DNA from: an uncultured Flavobacterium sp.
GTDB taxonomy: Bacteria > Bacteroidota > Bacteroidia > Flavobacteriales > Flavobacteriaceae
NCBI RefSeq assembly: GCF_946478785.1
Contig: NZ_CAMLDD010000017.1
Span: forward strand, 49,467-113,466
Direction of reading: 5' to 3'
DNA: 64,000 nucleotides
Positions 54,587 through 63,952 of this stretch are shown here, piece by piece. The translations under genes and the position numbers were made by a program. Positions within the stretch are counted from its first letter, which is position 1; the number at the start of each line of letters is the position of its first letter. The notes beneath the pieces are model-generated. The model saw nothing but the letters and a program-made list of their open reading frames with translations. It had not been told where the DNA came from and ran no database searches.

Positions 54587-57556
54587 ATGAAAAAAATTTA
54601 TGCATTGTTAATTCTTGCCATAGGATGTATGTCCTATTCCTATGCGCAGGGAACGGTATCGGGAGCTGTGTTTTCAGATGTTGAAAACGTACCTGTACCA
54701 GGAGTTTCAGTTTATATTAAGGGAGAACCAAGAGGGGCCGTTACAACGGATTTTGATGGAAATTTTAAAATTAAAGTACAGCAAAACGAAGGTATTTTAG
54801 TTTTTTCTTATGTAGGATTTAAAACAAAAGAAGTTTCTTTTTTGGCTAACCAAAAATTGACTGTTTCACTAACTGAAGAGGTAAGCACTTTAAACGAAGT
54901 AGTAGTTGTAGGGTATGGTTCTCAAAAGAGATCTGATGTAACGGGAGCGATCTCTTCTGTAAAAAGTGAAAATTTTAACAAAGGAGTGGTGGCAAATGCC
55001 GGACAATTGATTCAGGGTAAAGTTGCAGGGGTTAATGTTATAGCTGCAAGTGGTGAACCAGGTGCTTCTCAGGATATCATTATCAGGGGAGTTGGAAGTT
55101 TACGTTCGGGAACAACACCTTTATATGTTGTAGACGGATTTGTTCTTGACAATTCTAATAATGGTGTTGCTACAAACCCATTAAACTTTATCAACCCGCA
55201 GGATATCGAAAGTATTGAGGTTCTTAAAGATGCATCTGCTGCTGCTATTTATGGATCCAGAGCTGCAAATGGAGTAATTGTAATAACAACTAAAAAAGGA
55301 ACAAAAGGCAGAACTCAGATTAACCTTAATATGACTACCGGATTTTCAACATTAGCTAATAAAGTAGATGTTTTTGGTGCTGATGAATTTAGAAAACAAG
55401 TTGCTGCTATAAACGGAAATTTACAAGACGGAGGTGCAAGTACAGACTGGCAGGATGAATTAACCAGAACCGGTGTTTCTCAAAACTTAAATTTATCTAT
55501 GAGCGGAGGAACTGATAAATCAACTTATGCAGCTTCTGTGGGGGTAGACAATCAGGAAGGTATTTTGAGAAATAGTGATTTAAAACGCTATTCAGGACGT
55601 TTGAATTTAAATCAAAAGGCACTAAACGATAAGTTTAATGTTGCTTTTAACATGACTGCCACAAAACTTGAAAATTCAAGACCGGATGCCAGAGGTGTAG
55701 TGGGGAGCATGCTGACAATGAACCCAACTGATGCAGTTTATGTTAATGGGCAACTAAATACCAACTTAAGTAATGATGCTGTAAATCCTTTGATTAGTCA
55801 AAGAATTTACTCTGATGAGACTAACAACAACCGTATCTTGGCTAACATTGCACCATCTTACGAACTTATAAAAGGATTAACTTATAAGTTTAATCTGGGA
55901 GTTGATTATTCTATGGCTGAAAGAGATATTCAAGTTTTGCCATATACTTCGGATACTAATACAACTGAAAGTACTTTAAACAATATTATGACCACTAATA
56001 ATAATGTTTTGTATGAAAATACCCTGACGTATAATTTTAATGTTAAAGCCCATAGTTTTACCATTTTAGCAGGTCAGTCTTACCAGAAAACACAAGTAAA
56101 TCAAAAGAATTATAACTTTAGAGGATTTCCGGATAACGATGTAGAACCAAAAAATCAAATAGGAGCAGCAACTGAGCTTAGAACTAAGTTTTCGTCTGCA
56201 GTAGAAAATGAGCTTCAGTCTTTTTTCGGAAGATTAAATTATGGTTATGAAGGTAAATATTTGCTTACAGCAACCCTTCGTGCTGATGGATCTACTAAAT
56301 TTGGTCAGAACAACAATTACGGATATTTTCCATCTGTGGCATTGGGATGGAATATTACAAAAGAAGATTTTTTAAAAGAATCTGAGATCTTGAATAATCT
56401 TAAATTAAGAGCAAGCTGGGGACAAACCGGTGTTCAGGAAATACCTTCTAAAAAAACAAAAACAAGTTATACAGAAAGTATCCACGGATATGATACTTAC
56501 CCACTGGATCCAACTACCACAGAGTTAAGCGGCTATCCTTATGGTTCAATCTATACGCGTTTAGCCAATCCAAATCTTCAATGGGAGGTATCAACACAAA
56601 CAAATATAGGTTTAGATTTTAGTTTATTCAATAATAAGTTATCAGGTACTGTTGATTATTTTAACAAAGTTTCAGATAATATTTTATTAGAAATAACTCC
56701 TGTAGACCCTATTCAACCTGCAAAAACGCATTGGACAAACATTGATAACATGGAAGTTCAAAACAATGGTATTGAAATTGCTTTGGATTACAGTAGCGAT
56801 AAAAGTAAAGATTTTTCGTATAGTATTGGTGGAAATGTATCTTTTACAGATAATAAAGTAAAAAACTCACCTTATAAAATTTTAACAACCGGAGCAGCGC
56901 AAGGAAGCGGTCAAACTGGAGCAACCATAAACGGAATCCTTACCGGACATCCTATTGGTTCTTTTTATATGTATGAATTTACAGGAATCGGAGCCGATGG
57001 TTTGAACCAGTTTGCAGATACAAATCAGGATGGTCAGATTCTTGACAATGACCGTATCGTGGCAGGAAGTGCATTACCGGATTATGTATATGCTTTTTAT
57101 TTAAACTTAAAATATAAGAATTTTGATTTTGGTGCTAATTTTAATGGTGCTGGAGGTAATAAAATTTACAACCATGTTGCCATGAGTTCATTCAACAGAG
57201 GTCAGCTTGCAAATTCTTTTAACACTACAGACAGAGCTTCACAATATTTAAATGAAGCGGCTACTAATTCAAACACCGTTTCTACCAGATATTTAGAGGA
57301 CGGTAGTTTCTTAAGATTAAATAATGCAACACTAGGTTATAATTTAAGACCAGGTTCGATTGGACTTGATAATGTAATGGATAACATTCGTCTTTCGGTA
57401 ACAGGACAAAACTTATTTGTAATCACAAAATACAGCGGTTATGATCCTGAAATTAACACCGGAACAGCAGTTAGCGAAATTCAGTCGTTTGGTATTGACT
57501 ATTTCAGTTACCCAAGAAGCAGAACCATTGTATTTGGCTTAAACGTAGCATTTTAA
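54587..57556 (+). CDS. SusC-like TonB-dependent transporter (phosphatase-linked locus)
   Basis: A 989-residue outer-membrane transporter with signal peptide (M-K-K-I-Y-A-L-L-I-L-A-I-G-C-M-S-Y-S-Y-A-Q), carboxypeptidase-regulatory-like domain (about 22-95, V-P-G-V-S-V-Y-I-K-G), the V-V-V-G-Y-G-S-Q-K box (about 106), plug (about 110-225, V-L-K-D-A-S-A-A-A-I-Y-G-S-R-A) and barrel ending in V-F-G-L-N-V-A-F. It belongs to the same superfamily as the first SusC but diverges widely in the barrel. Encoded 16 bp before a SusD partner and followed by two phosphatase genes, so its cargo is likely a phosphorylated compound or glycan rather than plain mannan. Confidence 0.95.
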   Translation: MKKIYALLILAIGCMSYSYAQGTVSGAVFSDVENVPVPGVSVYIKGEPRGAVTTDFDGNFKIKVQQNEGILVFSYVGFKTKEVSFLANQKLTVSLTEEVSTLNEVVVVGYGSQKRSDVTGAISSVKSENFNKGVVANAGQLIQGKVAGVNVIAASGEPGASQDIIIRGVGSLRSGTTPLYVVDGFVLDNSNNGVATNPLNFINPQDIESIEVLKDASAAAIYGSRAANGVIVITTKKGTKGRTQINLNMTTGFSTLANKVDVFGADEFRKQVAAINGNLQDGGASTDWQDELTRTGVSQNLNLSMSGGTDKSTYAASVGVDNQEGILRNSDLKRYSGRLNLNQKALNDKFNVAFNMTATKLENSRPDARGVVGSMLTMNPTDAVYVNGQLNTNLSNDAVNPLISQRIYSDETNNNRILANIAPSYELIKGLTYKFNLGVDYSMAERDIQVLPYTSDTNTTESTLNNIMTTNNNVLYENTLTYNFNVKAHSFTILAGQSYQKTQVNQKNYNFRGFPDNDVEPKNQIGAATELRTKFSSAVENELQSFFGRLNYGYEGKYLLTATLRADGSTKFGQNNNYGYFPSVALGWNITKEDFLKESEILNNLKLRASWGQTGVQEIPSKKTKTSYTESIHGYDTYPLDPTTTELSGYPYGSIYTRLANPNLQWEVSTQTNIGLDFSLFNNKLSGTVDYFNKVSDNILLEITPVDPIQPAKTHWTNIDNMEVQNNGIEIALDYSSDKSKDFSYSIGGNVSFTDNKVKNSPYKILTTGAAQGSGQTGATINGILTGHPIGSFYMYEFTGIGADGLNQFADTNQDGQILDNDRIVAGSALPDYVYAFYLNLKYKNFDFGANFNGAGGNKIYNHVAMSSFNRGQLANSFNTTDRASQYLNEAATNSNTVSTRYLEDGSFLRLNNATLGYNLRPGSIGLDNVMDNIRLSVTGQNLFVITKYSGYDPEINTGTAVSEIQSFGIDYFSYPRSRTIVFGLNVAF

Positions 57557-57572
57557 TCAAAAATAACAAAAT

Positions 57573-59315
57573 ATGAAAAATAAAATAATAATAGCAGGTC
57601 TTGCATTCAGTTTGCTATTTAACTGGAGTTGTACAGACTTAGAAGAAAAAGTATTAGATGAATCCTTGACCGGTGCAGGACAGGCACAAGCAATCACAGG
57701 TGCAATTGCTCCGGCATATGGACAATTAAAATCGACATGGTATCATACAAACAATTTTGGATTGCAGTTAATTGCCAGCGACGAAGGTATTTTACCTTAT
57801 AGAGGAGGAACTGACTGGTACGATGGAGGTAAATATTTAGCAGTACATGCGCATACCATAACATCCACTAATGACTTGGTTACAAGCACATGGAATGCCC
57901 TTACTACAAATATTTCAAGAACATTATCCGCTATTGAAGTTTTAACGCCTCTTGCAGAAGGAGGAAATACTGAAGCACAAGGAGCACTTTATGAAATGAA
58001 AGCCCTAAGAGCTTATTTGAATATGCAGACATTAGATAGTTGGGGACTTGTATTTAAAAAAGAATCATCTGCAAATCTTTCAGAAATACTAAGAGGACAA
58101 GATGCTGTTTCTTATATAGAAAGTGAGTTACTGTCTGTTGCTGATGTAATTAATACAGACAAAGGTCCTGGAAGAATGACACAGGCTGCAGTTTGGGGAC
58201 TTCTTTCAAGGTTATATTTAAATGCTGCTGTTTACCGTGATCCTTATGGAACATCTCAATTTGCAACTGCTGATATGGATAAGGTCATTAAGTATACAGA
58301 TAATATTATAAACTCAGGTAAATTCAGTTTATCTCCGGAATATTTTGATTTATTTGATGATAACAATAACTCCAATAAGGAATTAATTTTTGCCATAGAT
58401 CAACGTGGGGTTTTAGCTGATGAGCATAATCGCTGGGCTTATTGGTCCATACCGGGATCCATGTTCCCAAGACCTGAATCTATTAATGCAGACGGAACTG
58501 ATGGGCCGGCTATTACATCAGATTTTTATCAGACATGGGTTGATGCTTACGGAGCTGTAGATCCTGCCGATGCTGACTCACGATTTTACAAAGATAATGC
58601 TAAAGTTCCGGCTCACTTAAAAGACCTAACCGGGCTTTCACCATTAAACGATCAGGATCATTATTATTGTGTAAAAGCAGAAGACTTTGAAATTGACAGA
58701 GGAATTATGAGAGGTATTCCATGGGCAGCAAGAAAAGATGCTAATGGCGCTTTCTTTAAATGTGATGGAGGATACAGGATTTATCCGGTTAAGCAGATAA
58801 AAGGAAATGGTGTTGATAAAAATGTGGATTATGTAAATCTTACTTTAAAAATTGATTTTACTAATGAAGGAAGTTTCCATAAATCCGGATATAGAGTTTC
58901 AAAATACCAGTTTAGCCATACTTCTCCTGATGGAAATACTTTTAGTAGTGTAGATATGGTATTGCTTAGATATGCTGAAATTTATATGATGCGTGCTGAA
59001 GCGAAACTAAGAAAAGGACTTATTGGTGAAGCATTAGACGACATGAATACAGTAAGAACTTCAAGAACCGCCAGAGCTCCAATTCCGGCTGCACTTACGG
59101 CAATCAATTTAGACATTTTGTACAGGGAATATGGTTTTGAATTTTATTGGGAAGGTTTAAGAAGAACAACTCAAATTCGTTTTGGACATTATGAAGATAA
59201 ATGGACAGAAAAATCAGATACCGATGTAAATCACAGATTGTTCCCAATTCCACAGATTGCAATTGACGGAGCATCCAATGTTCCTGGATATTTAATACAA
59301 AATAAGGGATATTAA
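57573..59315 (+). CDS. SusD-like substrate-binding lipoprotein (phosphatase-linked locus)
   Basis: A 580-residue lipoprotein (signal F-S-L-L-F-N-W-S-C, Cys about 20) with the RagB/SusD fold: N-terminal helix region with E-M-K-A-L-R-A-Y-L-N-M (about 139-149) and C-terminal M-R-A-E-A-K-L-R-K-G (about 471-480) and Y-R-E-Y-G-F-E-F-Y-W-E-G-L-R-R (about 515-530). It should cap the SusC barrel encoded just upstream and select the ligand. No surface-glycan-binding SusE-like gene follows. A hairpin lies between this gene and the phosphatase, which may reduce downstream expression. Confidence 0.94.
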   Translation: MKNKIIIAGLAFSLLFNWSCTDLEEKVLDESLTGAGQAQAITGAIAPAYGQLKSTWYHTNNFGLQLIASDEGILPYRGGTDWYDGGKYLAVHAHTITSTNDLVTSTWNALTTNISRTLSAIEVLTPLAEGGNTEAQGALYEMKALRAYLNMQTLDSWGLVFKKESSANLSEILRGQDAVSYIESELLSVADVINTDKGPGRMTQAAVWGLLSRLYLNAAVYRDPYGTSQFATADMDKVIKYTDNIINSGKFSLSPEYFDLFDDNNNSNKELIFAIDQRGVLADEHNRWAYWSIPGSMFPRPESINADGTDGPAITSDFYQTWVDAYGAVDPADADSRFYKDNAKVPAHLKDLTGLSPLNDQDHYYCVKAEDFEIDRGIMRGIPWAARKDANGAFFKCDGGYRIYPVKQIKGNGVDKNVDYVNLTLKIDFTNEGSFHKSGYRVSKYQFSHTSPDGNTFSSVDMVLLRYAEIYMMRAEAKLRKGLIGEALDDMNTVRTSRTARAPIPAALTAINLDILYREYGFEFYWEGLRRTTQIRFGHYEDKWTEKSDTDVNHRLFPIPQIAIDGASNVPGYLIQNKGY

Positions 59316-59334
59316 GTAAACTCTGATATATAAT

Positions 59335-59376
59335 TTGAAGGCTGATTGTATCATAATAATACAAAACAGCCTTCAA
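59335..59376 (+). terminator. Hairpin between susD and the phosphatase gene
   Basis: TTGAAGGCTG (59335-59344) and CAGCCTTCAA (59367-59376) pair perfectly over 10 bp with a 22-base loop. No T-run follows, so it could be a processing or stability element or a weak terminator instead of a full stop. Confidence 0.6.
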
Positions 59377-59392
59377 TCTTAATCATAAAAAA

Positions 59393-60364
59393 ATGAAAAT
59401 GCCAATACCACAAAAAAATAGATTGATACTGTATATCTGCATACTCTCCTTAAATTTTGCTACTGCCCAGAAAAAAGATACCACTATAAAAAAATACCCT
59501 AATTCACTTAATTTTATTGTAATGGGCGATTGGGGAAGATTTGGTGAAGATCATCAAATTCCAGTAGCGAAGCAGATGGGTATTACTGCTAAAGAAATTA
59601 ATCGTGATTTCATCATTTCTACCGGTGATAACTTTTATCCGGTTGGTGTTGCAAGTGAATATGACCCGCAATGGAAATCTTCTTTTGAAGATATTTATAC
59701 TGATTTTTCACTCCACTGGAACTGGTATCCTGTATTAGGAAACCATGATTATGCCGGTAATCCAGATGCACAGGTTGCCTATTCAAAAATAAGCCGCCGC
59801 TGGAACATGCCTGCCCGATATTATAGTGAAACATTTAATATAAATGGAGATCCTAACCAGCAGGTTTTAATTGCTTTTATAGATACTAACCCATTAATCC
59901 CTGAATTCTATAAAAGTAAACAGTATGGTAAAAATGTAATTTCACAAGATTCTACCGCGCAAAAAAAATGGCTTGTAAAAACGCTTACTACTGCGCCTAA
60001 AAGCGTGAAGTGGAAATTAGTTGTTGGACACCACCCATTGTTCACGGCAACTCTAAAAAGAAGAGAAAGTTATGATACCAAAGCCGTTCGTAAATCATTA
60101 AAATCACTTTTGGATAAATGCGAAGCAGATGCGTATATCGCCGGACACGATCATGATTTACAACACCTTTTGCCAGAAGGAAAAACCCATTATTTTGTTT
60201 CAGGATCAGCTTCAGAGGCTACCGCGATAGATACTTTACCTTTTAGCAAACTGGCTTCATCGGAATATGGTTTTATGGTGTTTTCAGTTTTAGCTGATAC
60301 TTTATATGTACAGGCTGTTAATGAAAAAGGGGAAGTGATCTACAGTACCGAAATAAAAAAATAA
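59393..60364 (+). CDS. Purple acid phosphatase-like metallophosphoesterase
   Basis: A 323-residue exported enzyme (signal L-I-L-Y-I-C-I-L-S-L-N-F-A-T-A-Q). All metallophosphatase metal-binding blocks are present in order: M-G-D-W-G (about 43-47), S-T-G-D-N-F-Y (about 71-77), L-G-N-H-D-Y (about 118-123), V-G-H-H-P-L (about 211-216) and A-G-H-D-H-D (about 248-253). The G-D-W-G and G-D-N-F-Y spacing is that of tartrate-resistant/purple acid phosphatases, binuclear-metal enzymes that hydrolyse phosphomonoesters. With no anchor it is probably periplasmic. It lies 77 bp after susD and 240 bp before the alkaline phosphatase gene, suggesting joint use in phosphate release. Confidence 0.92.
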   Translation: MKMPIPQKNRLILYICILSLNFATAQKKDTTIKKYPNSLNFIVMGDWGRFGEDHQIPVAKQMGITAKEINRDFIISTGDNFYPVGVASEYDPQWKSSFEDIYTDFSLHWNWYPVLGNHDYAGNPDAQVAYSKISRRWNMPARYYSETFNINGDPNQQVLIAFIDTNPLIPEFYKSKQYGKNVISQDSTAQKKWLVKTLTTAPKSVKWKLVVGHHPLFTATLKRRESYDTKAVRKSLKSLLDKCEADAYIAGHDHDLQHLLPEGKTHYFVSGSASEATAIDTLPFSKLASSEYGFMVFSVLADTLYVQAVNEKGEVIYSTEIKK

Positions 60365-60480
60365 AAAGCATTCAATAAATCAGTTTTACCTTATTGGCTT
60401 AACTCATTTTATTTAGTAAAATATGAAAAGCTATAGAAGGTAAAACAATTAATAGTTAGTTTTCAAGTGTTTTGTTTAGT

Positions 60481-60523
60481 TTTTTTACGCTGCAGGCTCC
60501 CCCAAGTCTGCAGTTGTAAAAAA
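60481..60523. repeat. Hairpin between the two phosphatase genes
   Basis: TTTTTTAC-CTGCAG on the left and CTGCAG-GTAAAAAA on the right pair with a small internal bulge around a C-rich loop. Flanking T and A tracts allow termination in either direction. A second hairpin, AAACAAAG/CTTTGTTT (60560-60585), lies about 20 bp before the next ATG. Confidence 0.55.
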
Positions 60524-60604
60524 CAAAAACCAGAAACTATAAATGATTAAATAAATTCTAAACAAAGTTACCTACGGCTTTGTTTATGAATAATTTCAAT
60601 TTCA

Positions 60605-62422
60605 ATGAAAAAAATAATAACCCTTTTTTGCCTCCAATTTTTTCTGCTTGCACAAGCACAGGAATACAGTTCATCGAACATACATTCGCATAACGATTAT
60701 GCCAGTCCACTTCCTTTTTATGGGGCTTATTCTAATGAAGCAGGTGTTATTGAAGCAGACGTTTTTCTGGTAAACAATGAGCTTTTCGTAGCGCATACCT
60801 CAAATGAAATTACGCAAAATAACACACTAAGGAGTTTGTATCTTGAACCGATTTCGCTTAAATTAAAAAACCTGACTGGAAAAATATATCCTGATAATAA
60901 GTCTTTAATGCTGATGATAGATATTAAATCTGATGCTAATGCTACCCTAAAAGCAATTGTACAGCAGTTTCAGGCATTTCCACAAATCATTTCCAATAAA
61001 AACATTAAAGTAGTGATTTCAGGAAACAGACCTGCACCATCCCAATGGGCAGCATATCCTGAGTTTATTTATTTTGACGGAAGGCTTAATGAAAATTATT
61101 CTCCGGAAGAATTGTCACGGGTTGAAATGATCAGCGAAGATTTAAAAAACATAACCATATGGAATGGCAAGGGTGTTTTGACGCAGGCTGATTTTCAAAA
61201 GATGCAGTCGGCTATTAAAAAAGTACACGATCAGCATAAAAAAATCAGATTCTGGGCTACGCAGGATAATGTCAATACCTGGATGACTCTGATGAATTTA
61301 AAAGTGGACTTTATTGGTACAGATAATGTTGCGGCATTGACCCAATTTATCCATAATCTCAAAAGAACTTTTTATCAAAATACAGAGTTTCATACAGCAT
61401 ATATTCCTAAAAATTCACCATCTTTTGCTAAAAAGAAACCAAAAAATGTAATCCTCCTTATTGGTGACGGAATGGGATTAGCTCAGCTTTACGCCGGTTA
61501 TACGGCGAATAAAGGACAGTTGAATATCTTTAATATTCCAACGCAGGGACTTTCAGTTACCAAATCTTCAGATAGTTACATTACAGATTCTGCGGCCGGG
61601 GCAACAGCAATGGCGACAGGAAATAAAACCAATAACCGATTTATCAGCGTTGATGAAAACGGAAAACCTTTGGAATTAATTACACAGCAGTTAACAAAGA
61701 AAAACTTCAAAACAGCCATTATCTCTGCAGGAAATATAACTGATGCAACTCCCGCAGCTTTTTATGCGCATCAGCCTGAAAGAAGTTACAGTGAACCAAT
61801 AGCCTATGATTTTTTAAGCAATCCGTCTGATATCTTAATCGGAGGCGGACTAAAAGAATTTAAAGCCAGAAAAGACGGAAAAGATTTGTCTCAAGTGCTC
61901 ATTGAAAAAGGATACACATTTTCAGATAAGTTTAGCAGTTTAGATACCATTAAAAACAATAAAATGGTTGTTTTAGATGATTCGGCAGTTGTGTCTGTAA
62001 AAGAGGGGAGAGGAGATTTTTTGATCAGATCTTTATCGAAAGCAACGACAGTTTTTTCTAAAACAAAAAATCCATTTTTTATTATGGCCGAAGGAGCGCA
62101 AATTGATCACGGCGGACATAAAAATGATTTAGAATATGTAGCTCGCGAAATGCTTGACTTTGACAAATTGGTGGGTGAGGCAATGGAATTTGTAGATAAA
62201 AATCCTGAAACGCTCTTAATTGTAACTGCTGATCATGAAACAGGAGGATTATCATTAATCGACGGCAGTATAACCAAGGGATATGTACAGGGAAGTTTTA
62301 GTACAAATGATCATACAGCTATACCTGTTCCGGTTTTTGCCTATGGTTCCGGGGCTCAGGTTTTTTCAGGTGTGTATCAAAACACAGAAATTTATAGTAA
62401 AATAATGGAAATACTTTTTTAA
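60605..62422 (+). CDS. PLC-like phosphodiesterase/alkaline phosphatase fusion
   Basis: A 605-residue exported protein (signal I-T-L-F-C-L-Q-F-F-L-L-A-Q-A). The N-terminal 250 residues form a PLC/GDPD-like TIM barrel: H-S-H-N-D-Y (about 28-33), E-A-D-V-F (about 50) and M-I-D-I-K (about 101). This fits phosphodiesterases acting on glycerophospho- or inositol-phospho-diesters, although activity is inferred. The C-terminal half is a PhoA-type alkaline phosphatase: I-G-D-G-M-G (about 286), nucleophile Ser in T-D-S-A-A-G-A (about 329), Q-I-D-H-G-G-H (about 499) and A-D-H-E-T-G-G (about 540). One polypeptide could thus open a phosphodiester and then release phosphate from the product. It ends the SusCD-phosphatase cluster. 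Confidence 0.88.
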   Translation: MKKIITLFCLQFFLLAQAQEYSSSNIHSHNDYASPLPFYGAYSNEAGVIEADVFLVNNELFVAHTSNEITQNNTLRSLYLEPISLKLKNLTGKIYPDNKSLMLMIDIKSDANATLKAIVQQFQAFPQIISNKNIKVVISGNRPAPSQWAAYPEFIYFDGRLNENYSPEELSRVEMISEDLKNITIWNGKGVLTQADFQKMQSAIKKVHDQHKKIRFWATQDNVNTWMTLMNLKVDFIGTDNVAALTQFIHNLKRTFYQNTEFHTAYIPKNSPSFAKKKPKNVILLIGDGMGLAQLYAGYTANKGQLNIFNIPTQGLSVTKSSDSYITDSAAGATAMATGNKTNNRFISVDENGKPLELITQQLTKKNFKTAIISAGNITDATPAAFYAHQPERSYSEPIAYDFLSNPSDILIGGGLKEFKARKDGKDLSQVLIEKGYTFSDKFSSLDTIKNNKMVVLDDSAVVSVKEGRGDFLIRSLSKATTVFSKTKNPFFIMAEGAQIDHGGHKNDLEYVAREMLDFDKLVGEAMEFVDKNPETLLIVTADHETGGLSLIDGSITKGYVQGSFSTNDHTAIPVPVFAYGSGAQVFSGVYQNTEIYSKIMEILF

Positions 62423-62448
62423 CAACTTTATCGTAAAAATTAAAAAGA

Positions 62449-62468
62449 ATGCCTTCAAAAGGCTTTTA
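62449..62468 (+). terminator. Short terminator after the alkaline phosphatase
   Basis: GCCTT (62451-62455) pairs with AAGGC (62459-62463) followed by TTTT. The stem is short, so the call is moderate. Confidence 0.5.
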
Positions 62469-63086
62469 AAGCTGCAATATGTATTTGTATGCTAAAAAGA
62501 GCACCGAATTTGTTGGCAGTATTTCGCAAATTAGAATACATGTCAAAAATGGCAGATGAATAGAAGAAGAGGAAGGTGCCGAAACGCTAAAGGCAATGAA
62601 AAAATGGATATGCGTTAAGCAGTTTGTTTTTCTGAAAAATGATTAAAAAATTTTAGCCGCAAATTTTCACAAATTACCACTAATTAATTTGTGAAAATTT
62701 GTGGTTAATAACTAAGTACTGCAACCTTGGAGGATTTCAGTCTGTCAATATAAAACTATGGACTTCAAGTCTTTATTGATTTATTTTACTAAATACTTTT
62801 TCGTTTTATTTGCCTTTTGACATTTCATGTAAATTCAAAATTCAACTAATAATATTATCAATGCTGCCATGTTTTTTGATGGTGCTATTCTATACCACTT
62901 CAGGATAAGTTGATATGCTTTTAATTTAGCCTTTCATTTTACGTAATTCATATATCCAAATATTGATTTACAAGTTATTATACTGGGAATTGTGTAACTT
63001 CTTGTTGAAATTAAATACTTCTGGCGCTCTACCTGCTTTGTATCTTTAATAAAAATTAAAATTATAATAAAAAAATAAGATAAGTT
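62469..63086. other. Intergenic region with one hairpin repeat and no supported gene
   Basis: About 620 bp in which I see only short open frames, the longest clear one starting at the ATG at 62479 with 26 codons and no recognisable content. The notable structure is the inverted repeat at 62653-62708. Region 62985-63060 may carry the promoter for the following small gene. Confidence 0.5.
62653..62708. repeat. Near-perfect 24-bp inverted repeat (intergenic repeat element)
   Basis: The left arm starts TTAGCCGCAAATTTTCACAA (62653-62676) and matches the reverse complement of 62685-62708 with two differences, both G-U-compatible in RNA. It resembles dispersed hairpin repeats of flavobacterial genomes and is unlike the element at 25073. 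Confidence 0.65.
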
Positions 63087-63242
63087 ATGGCAGAAATTAA
63101 AATTGAGAAAAGAAAGCCAATATGGCCGTGGATTGTGGTAGTGCTAATAATCGCAGCACTTTTATACTTTGTCTTTTTGAAAGATAATGACATTCAAAAT
63201 GAAAGCAACGTAGAAATCCAAGACACTACAAGTGTACGTTAG
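63087..63242 (+). CDS. Small single-pass membrane protein (51 residues)
   Basis: Starting at the ATG at 63087, this short frame encodes a basic N-terminus (M-A-E-I-K-I-E-K-R-K-P), one hydrophobic helix (W-P-W-I-V-V-V-L-I-I-A-A-L-L-Y-F-V-F, about 13-30) and an acidic tail ending T-T-S-V-R. The positive-inside pattern predicts N-in, C-out insertion in the inner membrane. I do not recognise a family. It lies 118 bp before the PRC-barrel gene in the same direction, and small membrane proteins of this layout often accompany envelope-stress genes in Flavobacteria, so a shared stress role is a guess. Confidence 0.7.
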   Translation: MAEIKIEKRKPIWPWIVVVLIIAALLYFVFLKDNDIQNESNVEIQDTTSVR

Positions 63243-63360
63243 AAAATAACAGTTATACAGCAGGATATTTTTCTTTTTACTATTAAGACGAATAAAAGCT
63301 ATAATTCCTGCAGTTATATTCAGCAAAAAATGAATATATAATTTATAAAAAAAAGAATTT

Positions 63361-63873
63361 ATGGAAAATAAAGATAGAAATTTATACAGACTTGATGAAC
63401 TTTCGGATTATAAAATTGCCTCAGATTACTCTGATGTAAGAGGATGGAAAATAGTAGACGCTGATAACCGGACTATTGGTAAAATTGATAATCTCTGGGT
63501 AAATAAGGATATGCAGCGTGTTGTTTATCTGGATGTAAATGTAGATAAAGGACTGATTGACGACAGCCGTAATGAAGTGCATGATGCAATAGCGAACGAC
63601 AATGGGAGAGAATTTGTCTATAAGGACGGAGACAGCCATATTATTATACCAATTGGATCTGTAAGTATAAATAAGGATACGAAAACTGTTATGGCTAACA
63701 GTATAGGATATAATACTTTTAGAAACACCAGCCGATATAACAGTCAGCACAATTTTGACAGAAATTATGAGCGAAGCATAATGAAGTCATACTATCCCGA
63801 AACGGACTCTAGCCATAATAATGACTATGACGATGACAATTTTTACAAACGCAGGGAATTTGATAATTATTAA
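63361..63873 (+). CDS. PRC-barrel domain protein
   Basis: A 170-residue soluble protein. The PRC-barrel core is seen at about residues 10-70 (L-S-D-Y-K-I-A ... D-V-R-G-W-K-I-V-D, I-G-K-I-D-N-L-W-V, V-V-Y-L-D-V-N) and again in I-I-I-P-I-G-S-V near 100. The tail (about 120-170) is hydrophilic, rich in Asn, Tyr, Arg and Asp, and probably disordered. PRC-barrel proteins range from photosynthetic reaction-centre H-like to RimM-like and general stress proteins; this one fits the stand-alone stress-type group found in Bacteroidota, with no assigned reaction. Confidence 0.85.
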   Translation: MENKDRNLYRLDELSDYKIASDYSDVRGWKIVDADNRTIGKIDNLWVNKDMQRVVYLDVNVDKGLIDDSRNEVHDAIANDNGREFVYKDGDSHIIIPIGSVSINKDTKTVMANSIGYNTFRNTSRYNSQHNFDRNYERSIMKSYYPETDSSHNNDYDDDNFYKRREFDNY

Positions 63874-63952
63874 TATTCTCAACGTAGAGAATGTCAAATA
63901 CCACAACAGATATCAATTTTGTAATTGATTAAAAAAAGATCAAATAATGAAC

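Noticed and set aside
62479..62559. 26-codon frame after the alkaline phosphatase
   Set aside because: Too short, no recognisable content, no neighbours to support it.
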